A stretch of DNA of 23,437 nt, taken from positions 1 to 23,437 of IMG/VR virus record IMGVR_UViG_3300033571_007556. One strand, written 5' to 3'. Positions 9,624 to 17,677 of the stretch are shown in pieces (the stretch's first letter is position 1; each line of letters begins with the position of its first letter). The notes beneath the pieces were generated by a model. The model ran no database searches. It was not told the origin of the DNA and saw nothing but the letters and a program-made list of their open reading frames with translations. Both the position numbers and the translations under genes were made by a program. The DNA is from a virus.

Positions 9624-9958
9624 TTTAGTTCTCCAAATAGTTTGATAAAGTATTCTGCATCAACAACGACTAAAGGTTTTTTGTGATTCTTTTTCATAAC
9701 AACAATAGGTTCATAATCACCTGAGTTAGCTTTAGCTTGTTCATAAGCTTCCCATACATTTAGTTTTTCTACATTTTTACATTCAATAGAAAAAGGAAAT
9801 TTACTTCTAGCGGCTCTAGCCATAATTAGGTCTTCCCCGCCAGCACCCATAGAACGAGATTCAATATCTTCAGGATGTATTTCTAATTGTTCTATAAGCT
9901 GTTCTCTAACCCATTTTTGTAGATTCCTACCTTTAGCTTTAGCACTTTGAGGTTTCAT
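9620..9958 (-). CDS. PD-(D/E)XK nuclease, Holliday-junction-resolvase-like (112 aa)
   Basis: A small basic N-terminal helix (AKAKGRNLQKWVREQLIEQL) is followed by SRSMGAGGEDLIMA, with Asp43 as the metal-binding acid, and FPFSIECKN with Glu59-x-Lys61. This is the D...ExK core of PD-(D/E)XK enzymes. The C-terminal part (PIVVMKKNHKKPLVVVDAEYFIKLF) completes the beta-alpha fold. It likely acts on branched or damaged DNA in phage recombination; T4 itself uses a different enzyme (gp49) for junctions. It has an early sigma70 promoter and a late box GATAAATA (9987-9994). Overlaps the peptidase gene by 4 nt. Confidence 0.8.
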   Translation of the reverse strand: MKPQSAKAKGRNLQKWVREQLIEQLEIHPEDIESRSMGAGGEDLIMARAARSKFPFSIECKNVEKLNVWEAYEQAKANSGDYEPIVVMKKNHKKPLVVVDAEYFIKLFGELK

Positions 9959-9986
9959 TATATATCTCTTTAAGTATTATCTCAGA

Positions 9987-10041
9987 TATTTATCTCACCC
10001 CTAACAGAGTGAATTTTAGCAGGTTTTAATCGTCCTGTCAA
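9987..10041 (-). promoter_or_regulatory. early promoter and late box before the nuclease gene
   Basis: TTGACA (10036-10041), 17-bp spacer, TAAAAT (10013-10018), then TCACTC/GGGTGA pairing just after the -10 box, then late box GATAAATA (9987-9994). Early and late expression are both possible. Confidence 0.75.
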
Positions 10042-10071
10042 CCCCTCAGCAGGCTTTTTGAATTAAGCACT

Positions 10072-10088
10072 AAAAACCTATGGTTTTT
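10072..10088. repeat. A/T-rich hairpin AAAAACC-TAT-GGTTTTT
   Basis: Perfect 7-bp inverted repeat between two transcription units, with Ts in its own arm on either strand. It may act as a weak back-up terminator. Confidence 0.4.
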
Positions 10089-10114
10089 ACTTGATTTTAC
10101 TGGGGATTACAAGC

Positions 10115-10142
10115 ATAAAAAAGAGGTCCCATAGGACCTCTT
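10115..10142 (-). terminator. strong rho-independent terminator after the 317-aa gene
   Basis: On the minus strand AAGAGGTCC, loop TATG, GGACCTCTT (9 bp) followed by a T-run, 22 nt after the stop. It insulates the late structural gene from the downstream early nuclease unit. Confidence 0.92.
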
Positions 10143-10164
10143 CGTGCATTATTTTACTTTAAAT

Positions 10165-11118
10165 TCAATCTTCTAGAATCTCAGAGATCCATGCATCTGA
10201 CATATTAACCATGATAGCTTGTGCTGCTTCTGGAGTTTCTGCATACCCTTCAGATAGAAGGTGATCAAGAACTACATCATATACATCAACTTCTTCCCCT
10301 AGTCTGGATGCTAGTTTACCTGCACCAGAAGCTACCTTTCTTGCAACTCTACCAAGAAGTCCCTTACCAGCTTTCTTGGTAGCAGAACCTGCAGCTTGCA
10401 TCTTAGCCTGAGCAGCATCACTTGAAGACTTAGTTTTTGCTACTGCAGCTTGACCAGCAGACTTAACTGCACCTTTAACTTTTTCAACTCCACGCTGAAG
10501 CTTATTTGCAGCTCTGGTTGCAAGATGACCAACAACTGCAGAACGAACTCCTCTACGGCCAGCAGGATCCTTGGATGCTTGCTTCATGCCGATAGCACTT
10601 CTGTTGAGTGCTTGACCTTTCTTGCCAGTTACTAGTTTGTTTTTAGCAGCATAATCTCCAGCAGCGGTGTCTACAGCCTTTCTAGCTTTTGCTACACCGC
10701 TCTGAACTGCACCCTTAACACGAGCTGCAGCTGCTCCTGGAGCATCCTTAACTGCTTGTGCTTGACGTTGACGAGCAGCAGAAACTACTGCAGTACGTCT
10801 TGCTTGCTGACGCATTGCAGTACCTTGACCAGTAGTTACTGGTGCAGAACGCTTATCTGAGCTTAGCTTAGTATAGCCTCCACGACCAGTAGTTACTGTA
10901 GCTTCTTCTAGAATTTCGTCAAAAGCTTCTTCAATTTCATCTAGGTCATAACCTTCTTCTACCATAGCTTCGATTGTTTCATCAACAATCTCTTCTAGTT
11001 CTTCATCATAAAGATAATCTACATCTTCAAATAGTTCTGCTTCTTCAGATAAAGAAACTCTAAGTTCTTCATCATATACTGCAGCATATGCTTCGTAAAG
11101 TTTCTGAGTAAATGCCAT
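10165..11118 (-). CDS. acidic-basic-acidic Ala/Lys-rich phage protein, probably virion-associated (317 aa)
   Basis: Residues 1-72 are very acidic and helical (LYDEELEEIVDETIEAMVEEGYDLDEIEEAFDEILEEA in pieces). Residues 75-285 are rich in Ala, Lys, Arg, Ser and Gly like histone H1 tails (ARVKGAVQSGVAKARKAV, KGLLGRVARKVASGAGKLASRLG). The last 32 are acidic again (DVVLDHLLSEGYAETPEAAQAIMVNMSDAWISEILED). ILEE-A at the first junction resembles a gp21 prohead protease site. A late box precedes it and a terminator follows. It resembles the 860-aa protein upstream in design. Internal head or DNA-condensing protein is an inference. Confidence 0.75.
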   Translation of the reverse strand: MAFTQKLYEAYAAVYDEELRVSLSEEAELFEDVDYLYDEELEEIVDETIEAMVEEGYDLDEIEEAFDEILEEATVTTGRGGYTKLSSDKRSAPVTTGQGTAMRQQARRTAVVSAARQRQAQAVKDAPGAAAARVKGAVQSGVAKARKAVDTAAGDYAAKNKLVTGKKGQALNRSAIGMKQASKDPAGRRGVRSAVVGHLATRAANKLQRGVEKVKGAVKSAGQAAVAKTKSSSDAAQAKMQAAGSATKKAGKGLLGRVARKVASGAGKLASRLGEEVDVYDVVLDHLLSEGYAETPEAAQAIMVNMSDAWISEILED

Positions 11119-11148
11119 TTTTGTTAATGTATTTATTTTTTATAATAT

Positions 11149-11156
11149 TATTTATA
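11149..11156 (-). promoter_or_regulatory. late promoter box TATAAATA for the 317-aa gene
   Basis: Perfect T4 late box 30 nt upstream of the ATG; a second AATAAATA lies closer to it (near 11129). Marks this gene as late although it is next to nrdB. Confidence 0.75.
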
Positions 11157-11197
11157 AAAACCAAGGGTCTGGTATTTTAATTTTTTGCGGTATTTTC

Positions 11198-12361
11198 TTA
11201 GAGTTTGAACCCCGAAAAAGTATCCTTTTTAACGTCTTGTTTAATGCCGCCAATAACATAGCTTTCAATTTCTGTTTCTTGCGGGGCATTTTGCATCATT
11301 TTAGAATTTAGCCAATGTTCAGTCCAAGGTAGTGGATTATTTGACATAGGAATATCAAACAGTGGAGAAAGACCAATTGCTTTCATCCTACGATTAGTAA
11401 TCCATTCTACATATGAAGAAAGAAGTTTTGCATTAAGACCAATCATTGAGCCGTCTTTGAAAAGATATTCTGCCCATGACTTTTCTTCGTTCACTGCACG
11501 AAGATACATATCTCGCACATTCTGCTCCTCTTCCTTCATGATTTCCGACATTTGTGGGTCATCACCGTTCTTCCAGTTCTTGATAATATTTTGAGTAATA
11601 ACTAAATGCTGAGATTCATCACGAGCAATCAAACCAATAATCTTAGCAGAACCTTCCATAAGTTTTAGTTCACCGAATGCAAAAGAACATGCAAAGGAAA
11701 CATAAAAACGAATACCCTCAAGGATATTCACATTCATTACTGCACGATATAATTTTCTCTTTACTTCTTTCAATTCAATATTTGCAGTAGTATGGTCTCC
11801 AAGTTCCCAGAGCTTACCCCCACCCCACTGTTGAGCAGATTCAATTAACTCATCATATGCTTGAGTTACACTAGTAGCACGTTCTAAAATCTTTTCATCA
11901 TCAAGAATAGTATCAAATACTTCTGTTACATCTGAATATACATTCTTAATGATATAAGTGTATGAGCGACTATGAATCATCTCCATAGTTTCCCAAATAG
12001 TCATACAGGCTTCTAGTTCAGGAAGTGAACAATAGGGAAGAAATGCAAGACCAGGACCACGACCTTGAACGGAATCAAGCATAATTTGATACTTCAGGTT
12101 TGAAGTAAAGATATGCTTTTGTGCTGGAAGAAGAGTTTGATAATCTGCTCTATCTTTTTGAAGGGAGACCTCCTCAGGTCTCCAGAAGTATCCAAGTTGT
12201 TGTTGAGTTAATTTTTCAAAGATAGGATATTTGTATGAATCATATCTTTGAACTCCCAGAGGTTTACCAAAAAACATTGGTTGTTTTTTGGTATCTACAT
12301 GGTTACTATTAAATACAGTCATTCCCTTTATTTCACTATTTGTGTTTTTAATAAATTGCAT
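11198..12361 (-). CDS. nrdB: ribonucleotide reductase class Ia beta subunit (387 aa)
   Basis: Small subunit that makes the tyrosyl radical used by NrdA to reduce ribonucleotides to deoxyribonucleotides. All di-iron ligands are present: Asp96 (MLDSVQGR), Glu127 and His130 (EMIHSRSY), Glu215 (ILEGIRFY), Glu249 and His252 (ARDESQHL). The radical is Tyr134 in HSRSYTY. The C-terminus DTFSGFKL is the peptide that docks into NrdA. The ATG at 12361 is chosen because AAGGAG lies 8-13 nt upstream. It follows nrdA by 11 nt, so the subunits are co-expressed to supply phage DNA synthesis. Confidence 0.97.
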   Translation of the reverse strand: MQFIKNTNSEIKGMTVFNSNHVDTKKQPMFFGKPLGVQRYDSYKYPIFEKLTQQQLGYFWRPEEVSLQKDRADYQTLLPAQKHIFTSNLKYQIMLDSVQGRGPGLAFLPYCSLPELEACMTIWETMEMIHSRSYTYIIKNVYSDVTEVFDTILDDEKILERATSVTQAYDELIESAQQWGGGKLWELGDHTTANIELKEVKRKLYRAVMNVNILEGIRFYVSFACSFAFGELKLMEGSAKIIGLIARDESQHLVITQNIIKNWKNGDDPQMSEIMKEEEQNVRDMYLRAVNEEKSWAEYLFKDGSMIGLNAKLLSSYVEWITNRRMKAIGLSPLFDIPMSNNPLPWTEHWLNSKMMQNAPQETEIESYVIGGIKQDVKKDTFSGFKL

Positions 12362-12372
12362 GTAAGTTCTCC

Positions 12373-14670
12373 TTAAATTTTGCAGCTTTCGCAATCTTCT
12401 TCATCTTCTAGTTGATTTAGTAATTGAGTCAACGCTTCTCCTTTATCTTCAGTATCTCCATCAGACTTACTATCATATGTGTTGTGATAGTAAGAAGTTT
12501 TCCAACCATACTTATAAGTCATAAGTAGGTCTTGAGCCATTACAGATACTGGAACTTCATTATTATCATAATGCTCTGGATTATATGACCAGTTACCAGA
12601 AATGGCTTGGTCAAAAAACTTTTGCATTACAGAAACAATGTTAATGTAACCAACGTTATTAGGCATATCCCAAAGAAGAGTATAGTTCTTTTTGAGAGTT
12701 TGATAACTTGGAACAATTTGCTTAAGGGGACCCTTCTTTGATTTCTTAACGGACAAGTAATCTCTAGGTGGCTCGATTCCATTGGTTTCATTTGACACAA
12801 CGGAACTGCTCTCCGATGGCATTTGTGCGGACAGTGTACTATGTCGCAGACCATGTGCTTGAATTTCGGCACGTAGAGTTTCCCAATCATAGTTAAGATT
12901 ATTTGGTACGATTTCGTCTACATCTTTTTTATAAGTATCAATTGGAAGAACTCCTTGCGAATACTTTGTGCGAGTAAAGAATTCACATGCACCTTTTTCT
13001 TTTGCAACCTGATTGGATGCTTTAAGAAGATAATATTGGAATGCTTCAGTTAAGTCATGAACAAGTTTCCAAGCAGATGGGTCTTCATATTTTGCTCCAT
13101 GGCGAGCTAGATAATGAGCAAGTCCAATATAACCAATACCTAGTGAGCGTCTAGCTTTAGTAGAAAACTCTGCTGCATCTACAGGATATTTTTGATAATC
13201 AATCAATTCATCTAGAGCACGAACAGAAAGGTCACATAACTCTTCCATATCAGAATGATGGTTTACTTTACCAACATTAATTGCAGAAAGAATACAAAGT
13301 GCAATTTCTCCTTCTCCATCAATATGTTGAATTGGGTCGGTTGGAAGAGTGATTTCCTGACAAAGATTTGACATATTAACCTTGTCTAGGAAAGAACTAT
13401 GAGCATTGCAGTGGTCAATATTCATGATGTAGATACGACCAGTTTCTGCACGTTCTTTTAGAATGTCTAAAAATAGTTCTTGTGCATCAATAGTTTTTCT
13501 TGAAATAGAATCATTTCGTTCTGCAGCCACATACATGTCGTCAAATGAATCAGTCCCAAAAGCATCATACAAACCAGGAACGTCGTGGGGGGAGAAGAGT
13601 GAAATTTGTTCTCCATTGATAAACCTCTCGTAGAAAAGTTTTGAGATTTGAATACTATAATCTAGCTTACGAACTCGATTATCTTCTGTTCCTTTGTTAT
13701 TTTTTAATACAATGATATCTTCTATTTCTTGGTGCCAAATAGGGAAGTGAACTGTCGCAGACCCACCACGTATCCCGTTTTGAGTACAACAACGGACCGT
13801 CGCTTCAAATTTTTTGAGGAAAGGAATAACTCCTGTATGGGCAACTTCTCCTCCACGGATTTTGCTATTGATACCTCGGATTCTACCAGCATTAATACCG
13901 ATTCCAGCCCGCTGTGCAACATAACGGCCAATAGCCATGTCAGAGCTGAAGATAGAATTGAGAGAATCGTCAACATCAACAAGAACACAAGAAGCAAATT
14001 GGCGAAGAGTGGTTCTAACACCTGCCATAATTGGTGTTGGGATGTTGATTTTGTGCTTGGAGATTGCGTTGTAATATCGTTTGACATAATCTAGTCTTGT
14101 TTCCTTTGGATATTCTGCAAAGATTACTGCAGAAATTAACATGTACATATATTGAGGAGTTTCATAAATTGTTTTTGAACTCCTATCTTGAACCAAATAC
14201 TTATCTACTACTTGACGAAGACCAGCATAAGTGAATAAGTAATCTCTTTCATGGTCAATCCAAGAATTGATTTTATCCCATTCTTCCATAGAATATTTGC
14301 CGAGAAGTTCTCCGTCATACACGCCTAGGGAAACACCACCTACAAGATGGTCATGAACGTCTGGGAACCCGTTTTTCCAATTAGCTCCAAAGACTTGCTT
14401 ATATAAACCGAAAAGCAAGAGACGAGCAGCAACATACTGATAATTTGGATTATCGAGACTGATAAGGTCACTAGCTGACCTAACCAGGATTTCTTGAATT
14501 TCATCAGTAGTGATTCCATCATAGAATTGAAGACCTGATTGAATTTCTACTTGGGATGCACTAACTCCAGCTAATCCTCCGCAAGCACATTCAACCATAT
14601 TATGAATTTTATCTAAATTAAGTGGCTCAAGACTTCCATTACGCTTCCTTACTTTAGTTCCGTTGCTCAT
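12373..14670 (-). CDS. nrdA: ribonucleotide reductase class Ia alpha subunit (765 aa)
   Basis: Catalytic subunit for dNTP synthesis. An N-terminal ATP-cone region (VRKRNGSLEPLNLDKI) is followed by the ten-stranded barrel: redox Cys228 (RQFASCVLVD), active-site Asn435-x-Cys437-x-Glu439 (SNLCQEI), second redox Cys459 (ALCILSAINVG), and the mobile C-terminal pair Cys760/Cys763 (CESCKI), which accepts electrons from thioredoxin or glutaredoxin. The ATG at 14670 is preferred: it overlaps the primase stop (ATGA) and has GGA upstream; ATG 14682 adds four residues. Length is close to E. coli NrdA. Confidence 0.97.
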   Translation of the reverse strand: MSNGTKVRKRNGSLEPLNLDKIHNMVECACGGLAGVSASQVEIQSGLQFYDGITTDEIQEILVRSASDLISLDNPNYQYVAARLLLFGLYKQVFGANWKNGFPDVHDHLVGGVSLGVYDGELLGKYSMEEWDKINSWIDHERDYLFTYAGLRQVVDKYLVQDRSSKTIYETPQYMYMLISAVIFAEYPKETRLDYVKRYYNAISKHKINIPTPIMAGVRTTLRQFASCVLVDVDDSLNSIFSSDMAIGRYVAQRAGIGINAGRIRGINSKIRGGEVAHTGVIPFLKKFEATVRCCTQNGIRGGSATVHFPIWHQEIEDIIVLKNNKGTEDNRVRKLDYSIQISKLFYERFINGEQISLFSPHDVPGLYDAFGTDSFDDMYVAAERNDSISRKTIDAQELFLDILKERAETGRIYIMNIDHCNAHSSFLDKVNMSNLCQEITLPTDPIQHIDGEGEIALCILSAINVGKVNHHSDMEELCDLSVRALDELIDYQKYPVDAAEFSTKARRSLGIGYIGLAHYLARHGAKYEDPSAWKLVHDLTEAFQYYLLKASNQVAKEKGACEFFTRTKYSQGVLPIDTYKKDVDEIVPNNLNYDWETLRAEIQAHGLRHSTLSAQMPSESSSVVSNETNGIEPPRDYLSVKKSKKGPLKQIVPSYQTLKKNYTLLWDMPNNVGYINIVSVMQKFFDQAISGNWSYNPEHYDNNEVPVSVMAQDLLMTYKYGWKTSYYHNTYDSKSDGDTEDKGEALTQLLNQLEDEEDCESCKI

Positions 14671-15653
14671 ACTTTTTTCCATTGATTAAACTTGATTTTT
14701 GCTTCTACGCCCTGAACTGTATTTTTTGTGATTATTTCCACAGGGTCTAAACCAGAAATAACCATATCATTAATGTCTTTTTCTTTGATTGTGCTTGGCC
14801 AGATTACAATTTGTTCTTTGGCATCAATCAACTTTTCATAACGCTTAATAATTTCAGTATTCCTAGGTTCGTTGTCTAAAATAAAAACTCTACTTTTATA
14901 TACAATTTTATCTAGTTGAACATCTGCTCCACACATAGCAATAGCATTAGACAGAAAAAGAGAGTCAAAAGGACCCTCCGTGACATAAATTGTTTTAGTA
15001 AAATCTACAGTATGAAGTCCAAATACTTTAGCATATCTGTCATCCAACATGGTAGTAATATAACGCAGTTTTGAATTTTTGTCAAGAGACCTACCTTGGT
15101 ATCCAAACAATTTTCCTGACTTGGAGAGGAGAGGGATGACAATTCTAGATTCTTTAAATTTACTTTCTGTGTTTGCCCAAGCATTGAAATCCTCAGCGAA
15201 ATAAAGATTTGAAAAATGTTTTTCTGGTATTCTGCGTTGAATGAGATATTCTTTGGCTGGGTGTGTATTATTTAGTTCTGATATTTTGTCTAGCTTAGAT
15301 AGCGGTGTAGTATTAAATACTGGCTTCTTGAATTCTACGTCTAGCTTTGGATTTGGTGTGTTGGAACCTCTTCCTGTAGTTCCATTTTTAAACCTCTCCA
15401 TGACATAATTATCATAAAGATTTACATCAATATCTTTCAAAAAATTTGCTAGAGTTCTTCCAACTCCACAGTTATGACACCTGTAGAATACATCTGTTCT
15501 TTTAGTAAAGAAGAATCCTCTTGCTTTGTTTTTATTCCTTGATGAATCTCCACAGTAAGGACACCTAAAGTTATAGAGATTCTCGTGCTTTCTGCTAAAT
15601 TTATCTAGTCTTCCCGAAACCAAATTAACATATTTAGAATCAATAAAATTCAT
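14667..15653 (-). CDS. 61: DNA primase, T4 gp61-like (328 aa)
   Basis: Makes RNA primers for lagging-strand synthesis with the gp41 helicase. The N-terminal zinc ribbon has Cys31, Cys34, Cys59 and Cys62 (CPYCGD...YRCHNCGVG). The central RNA-polymerase part (RIVIPLLSKSGKLFGYQGRSL, KVFGLHT) leads to a Toprim-like core with Glu226 (YVTEGPFDS) and Asp260/Glu262 (FILDNEPRN). The ATG overlaps the preceding stop (ATGA). A perfect early promoter lies in the end of the preceding gene, and another promoter-like sequence inside this gene could serve nrdA. Confidence 0.95.
   Translation of the reverse strand: MNFIDSKYVNLVSGRLDKFSRKHENLYNFRCPYCGDSSRNKNKARGFFFTKRTDVFYRCHNCGVGRTLANFLKDIDVNLYDNYVMERFKNGTTGRGSNTPNPKLDVEFKKPVFNTTPLSKLDKISELNNTHPAKEYLIQRRIPEKHFSNLYFAEDFNAWANTESKFKESRIVIPLLSKSGKLFGYQGRSLDKNSKLRYITTMLDDRYAKVFGLHTVDFTKTIYVTEGPFDSLFLSNAIAMCGADVQLDKIVYKSRVFILDNEPRNTEIIKRYEKLIDAKEQIVIWPSTIKEKDINDMVISGLDPVEIITKNTVQGVEAKIKFNQWKKV
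15057..15085 (-). promoter_or_regulatory. possible internal promoter in primase for nrdAB
   Basis: TTGACA (15080-15085), 17-bp spacer, TATATT (15057-15062), inside the primase gene in the direction of nrdA. Confidence 0.5.
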
Positions 15654-16084
15654 TTCGTAAGTACTTGTTCGCTCCCTCCATTATAGCTGTGATTCAACAT
15701 ATTGTCAATATAGGGAGTGACCAGTCCGACAACCAGCACAGCGGCCCCTGCAATTGCTGCGACTTGCCATCGGAATTTGAGTAGGTCATCAACTGTTTTT
15801 TCTACTGCTGATATTCTTTCTTGAACTTCTTTATGTTCTTTACTATTGCTTGTCTTAACCTCATCAATCATTTTAATGAGAAGTTCATCTGTCTTAATAC
15901 TTTGGTCAATTCTTTCATCATGTTTGGTTAAAATATTTGCAATTCGTTGATTAGATTCTGAAATTTTATCTACTGCGTTTTCTAATTTATCTAGCATCTC
16001 TCTAGATAAAGACTCATAGATATTTAATTTAGATTCTAATACATCTAATTTAGCAAAATCTGTTCGTGACATTAATCCAAACAT
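15650..16084 (-). CDS. coiled-coil protein with C-terminal membrane anchor (144 aa)
   Basis: Residues 1-100 are a long charged helix with heptad spacing (LESKLNIYESLSREMLDKLENAVDKI, IDEVKTSNSKEHKEVQERISAVEKTVDDLL). Then KFRWQVAAIAGAAVLVVGLVTPYI forms one membrane helix (about 103-125), with a short tail outside. Alternative start at Met5. Tail-anchored coiled coils of this type recur in cyanophages without known function. The last codons contain a perfect early promoter for primase. Confidence 0.78.
   Translation of the reverse strand: MFGLMSRTDFAKLDVLESKLNIYESLSREMLDKLENAVDKISESNQRIANILTKHDERIDQSIKTDELLIKMIDEVKTSNSKEHKEVQERISAVEKTVDDLLKFRWQVAAIAGAAVLVVGLVTPYIDNMLNHSYNGGSEQVLTK
15680..15708 (-). 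promoter_or_regulatory. perfect sigma70 promoter for primase, inside the upstream gene
   Basis: TTGACA (15703-15708), 17-bp spacer, TATAAT (15680-15685): both hexamers perfect, located in the last 20 codons of the coiled-coil gene. Predicted start about 20 nt before the primase ATG. Confidence 0.85.
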
Positions 16085-16110
16085 AATGGTTCTTGGAATG
16101 AATTACTCGT

Positions 16111-16488
16111 TTATACTCTCGATGAAGCAAAATTAATAATTTTATCAAGACCAGAAGAAGAAGAGTTAACTGACTTTATCATTTTAACTCTATTACTTGC
16201 ATTTAAATTTCTATATAAGTCTACAATCTTTGATGCATTTACTGCAGACATTTGCTTCTTCTCTCCATTATCAAACACAATTACACCTTGATTGCCAGCC
16301 ATTGCAATTTGTTTAAGTTGGTCAATTACTTTTCCTCCACTTTCAAAAATATAAGTTTCATTGACCTTTTTCGCTCTTCTTTTTCTTTTTGATGCTGGAA
16401 TCCCAGGTGGTTCTACAGAAGGAGGAAGTGAAACTTCAGCACCAGTCCCAACAGAATTCGCAGCAACTTCTTCTTTATAATATTTCAT
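16111..16488 (-). CDS. conserved-looking small phage protein (125 aa)
   Basis: ATG 16488 in an ATGA overlap with the previous stop. A Pro-rich linker with a basic patch (PPSVEPPGIPASKRKRRAKK, residues about 22-41) leads to a compact domain (ETYIFESGGKVIDQLKQIAMAGNQGVIVFDNGEKKQMSAVNASKIVDLYRNLN) and a Ser-rich C-terminus. The domain looks like a small alpha/beta fold; unknown function. Context among structural and replication genes suggests a T4-like core accessory gene. Confidence 0.75.
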   Translation of the reverse strand: MKYYKEEVAANSVGTGAEVSLPPSVEPPGIPASKRKRRAKKVNETYIFESGGKVIDQLKQIAMAGNQGVIVFDNGEKKQMSAVNASKIVDLYRNLNASNRVKMIKSVNSSSSGLDKIINFASSRV

Positions 16489-16847
16489 ATCTTTGTTAAT
16501 TCCTCTAAACAATAAGAATCTATTTGTACTTCTTTTAATGTTTCCTCCTCAATTCTATTCAAGAAGACCATAAACGATTTCAATGGAGACCAATATTGTT
16601 TGTCCACTTTAAAAAATAATATTGGAGTTGCGGCATCACCAAATATATTATAAATGACAATTATATGATTTAACAAAAGATGAGTTTTAAGAACACCTGT
16701 TTTATCGTATCGCTTAAGTAATCTTTTAATATACTTAAATTTTTTCAGGTCCTCAAAAAAATCATCTTTTGTCATTGCATTTGGATTATCATAATTTTTA
16801 ATTGCAAATAACAAAAAGTTATCTTCATTCAATTCAGTAAATCTCAT
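16485..16847 (-). CDS. conserved-looking hypothetical protein (120 aa)
   Basis: Helical, strongly hydrophobic-aromatic but soluble protein: FLLFAIKNYDNPNAMTKDD, FFEDLKKFKYIKRLLKRY, LKTHLLLNHIIVIYNIFGDA, KSFMVFLNRIEEETL. The KYIKRLLKRY...LLNHIIVIYNIFG pattern is typical of a short protein conserved across cyanophage T4-likes whose role is not known. Overlaps the next gene by 4 nt and follows the Ig-domain gene by 6 nt. Confidence 0.75.
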   Translation of the reverse strand: MRFTELNEDNFLLFAIKNYDNPNAMTKDDFFEDLKKFKYIKRLLKRYDKTGVLKTHLLLNHIIVIYNIFGDAATPILFFKVDKQYWSPLKSFMVFLNRIEEETLKEVQIDSYCLEELTKI

Positions 16848-16853
16848 TTGTTA

Positions 16854-17459
16854 TCATGCATAAGTTAGTGTAGCTGTTGATGAAGTAACTTCTTCAGTAC
16901 CACCAGCAGATGTAATCTTCACACGGAACTTATATCCATTGTATGTTGCTTTAGCAGCAGAGGTAAGAGTAAGAGTATCAGTCGTTGCGTCAGAGAACAC
17001 ACCAGCATTGGTTAGATTAATCCAACGTGTACCAGTTGCAGTTTGATACTGCCATTGGTATGCAAGTGTTCCAGGAGTACCAGTTGTAGAAGTAGTAACT
17101 GAGAAAGTTCCAGTGTAAGGAGTAGAAGCACCAGTTACATTTGCAGGTTGTGCAGTAATTGTTACTGCAGATGCAGCGTCTGCAGCAATAGTATCGTCAG
17201 ACTGAGTTTCGTTCGCATTTGTATCTGGATTAGAAAGAGCTACTAGCTTTTCTGCTTTATGGCGAGTATTTCCTGCATCATCAGTGTATGTAAAATATGA
17301 CCACCAACCAGGACCATCAATACCACGCTGACGGTTTTCGTTTAGAGCTGCTTCAGTTTCATCAACAAACACAATTGTCTTAGCTTGGGATGAGGCTGAA
17401 ATTGTAGACTCAACTTTTGCTTTATTAGCATTTGAATCAGTTCTTCCGTATAGAGACAT
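16854..17459 (-). CDS. Ig-like domain virion protein (201 aa)
   Basis: The N-terminal 75 residues form a distinct domain (SLYGRTDSNANKAKVEST, KTIVFVDETEAALNENRQRGIDGPGWWSYFTYTDDAGNTRHK in pieces). A Thr/Asp-rich linker (80-95) leads to a C-terminal immunoglobulin-like beta-sandwich (96-201) with the YQWQYQ core strand, a single Trp pair, and VTSSTATLTYA as last strand. Ig-like domains decorate phage heads and tails and bind surface sugars weakly. Good ribosome site AGAGGA and a perfect late box upstream support a late structural role. Confidence 0.85.
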   Translation of the reverse strand: MSLYGRTDSNANKAKVESTISASSQAKTIVFVDETEAALNENRQRGIDGPGWWSYFTYTDDAGNTRHKAEKLVALSNPDTNANETQSDDTIAADAASAVTITAQPANVTGASTPYTGTFSVTTSTTGTPGTLAYQWQYQTATGTRWINLTNAGVFSDATTDTLTLTSAAKATYNGYKFRVKITSAGGTEEVTSSTATLTYA

Positions 17460-17492
17460 TAGAAATCCTCTGAAAAATATTTTTTCTATTAG

Positions 17493-17524
17493 TATTTATA
17501 AAAAATGGGGAGTCACCTCCCCAT
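17493..17524 (-). terminator. terminator fused with late promoter TATAAATA
   Basis: On the minus strand ATGGGGAG, loop GTGA, CTCCCCAT (8 bp, 17505-17524), then a T-run that runs straight into TATAAATA (17493-17500). It ends the unit of two tiny genes and starts the Ig-protein unit within 32 bp. Confidence 0.9.
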
Positions 17525-17527
17525 GAG

Positions 17528-17677
17528 TCATTTATTTAAATGTTTTAAAAATGTGTTAATTAACTGGTATATACTATTTGATTTTATCTTTGAATTAGAA
17601 CCTAACCATTCAGATAAAGCTAAACAAAATGCTAATAATATAGTAAACCCAAAGTTAACTATTAAACATTCAATCAC
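17528..17677 (-). CDS. small membrane protein with GTG start (49 aa)
   Basis: GTG at 17677 overlaps the stop of the preceding gene (GTGA). The N-terminus (IECLIVNFGFTILLAFCLAL) is one membrane helix; SEWLGSNSKIKSNSIYQLINTFLKHLNK is an amphipathic, basic tail. It ends 3 nt before the terminator stem. No other gene fits here on either strand. SEWLGSN followed by a helix suggests a conserved small phage membrane protein; function unknown. Confidence 0.7.
   Translation of the reverse strand: MIECLIVNFGFTILLAFCLALSEWLGSNSKIKSNSIYQLINTFLKHLNK

Noticed and set aside
10072-10088. Calling the AAAAACC/GGTTTTT repeat a main terminator
   Set aside because: Only two G-C pairs in the stem, and a much stronger terminator is 30 bp away; kept only as a repeat.
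13729-14094. 121-codon plus-strand frame antisense to nrdA
   Set aside because: Lies entirely within the well-conserved nrdA coding sequence; a shadow of codon usage.
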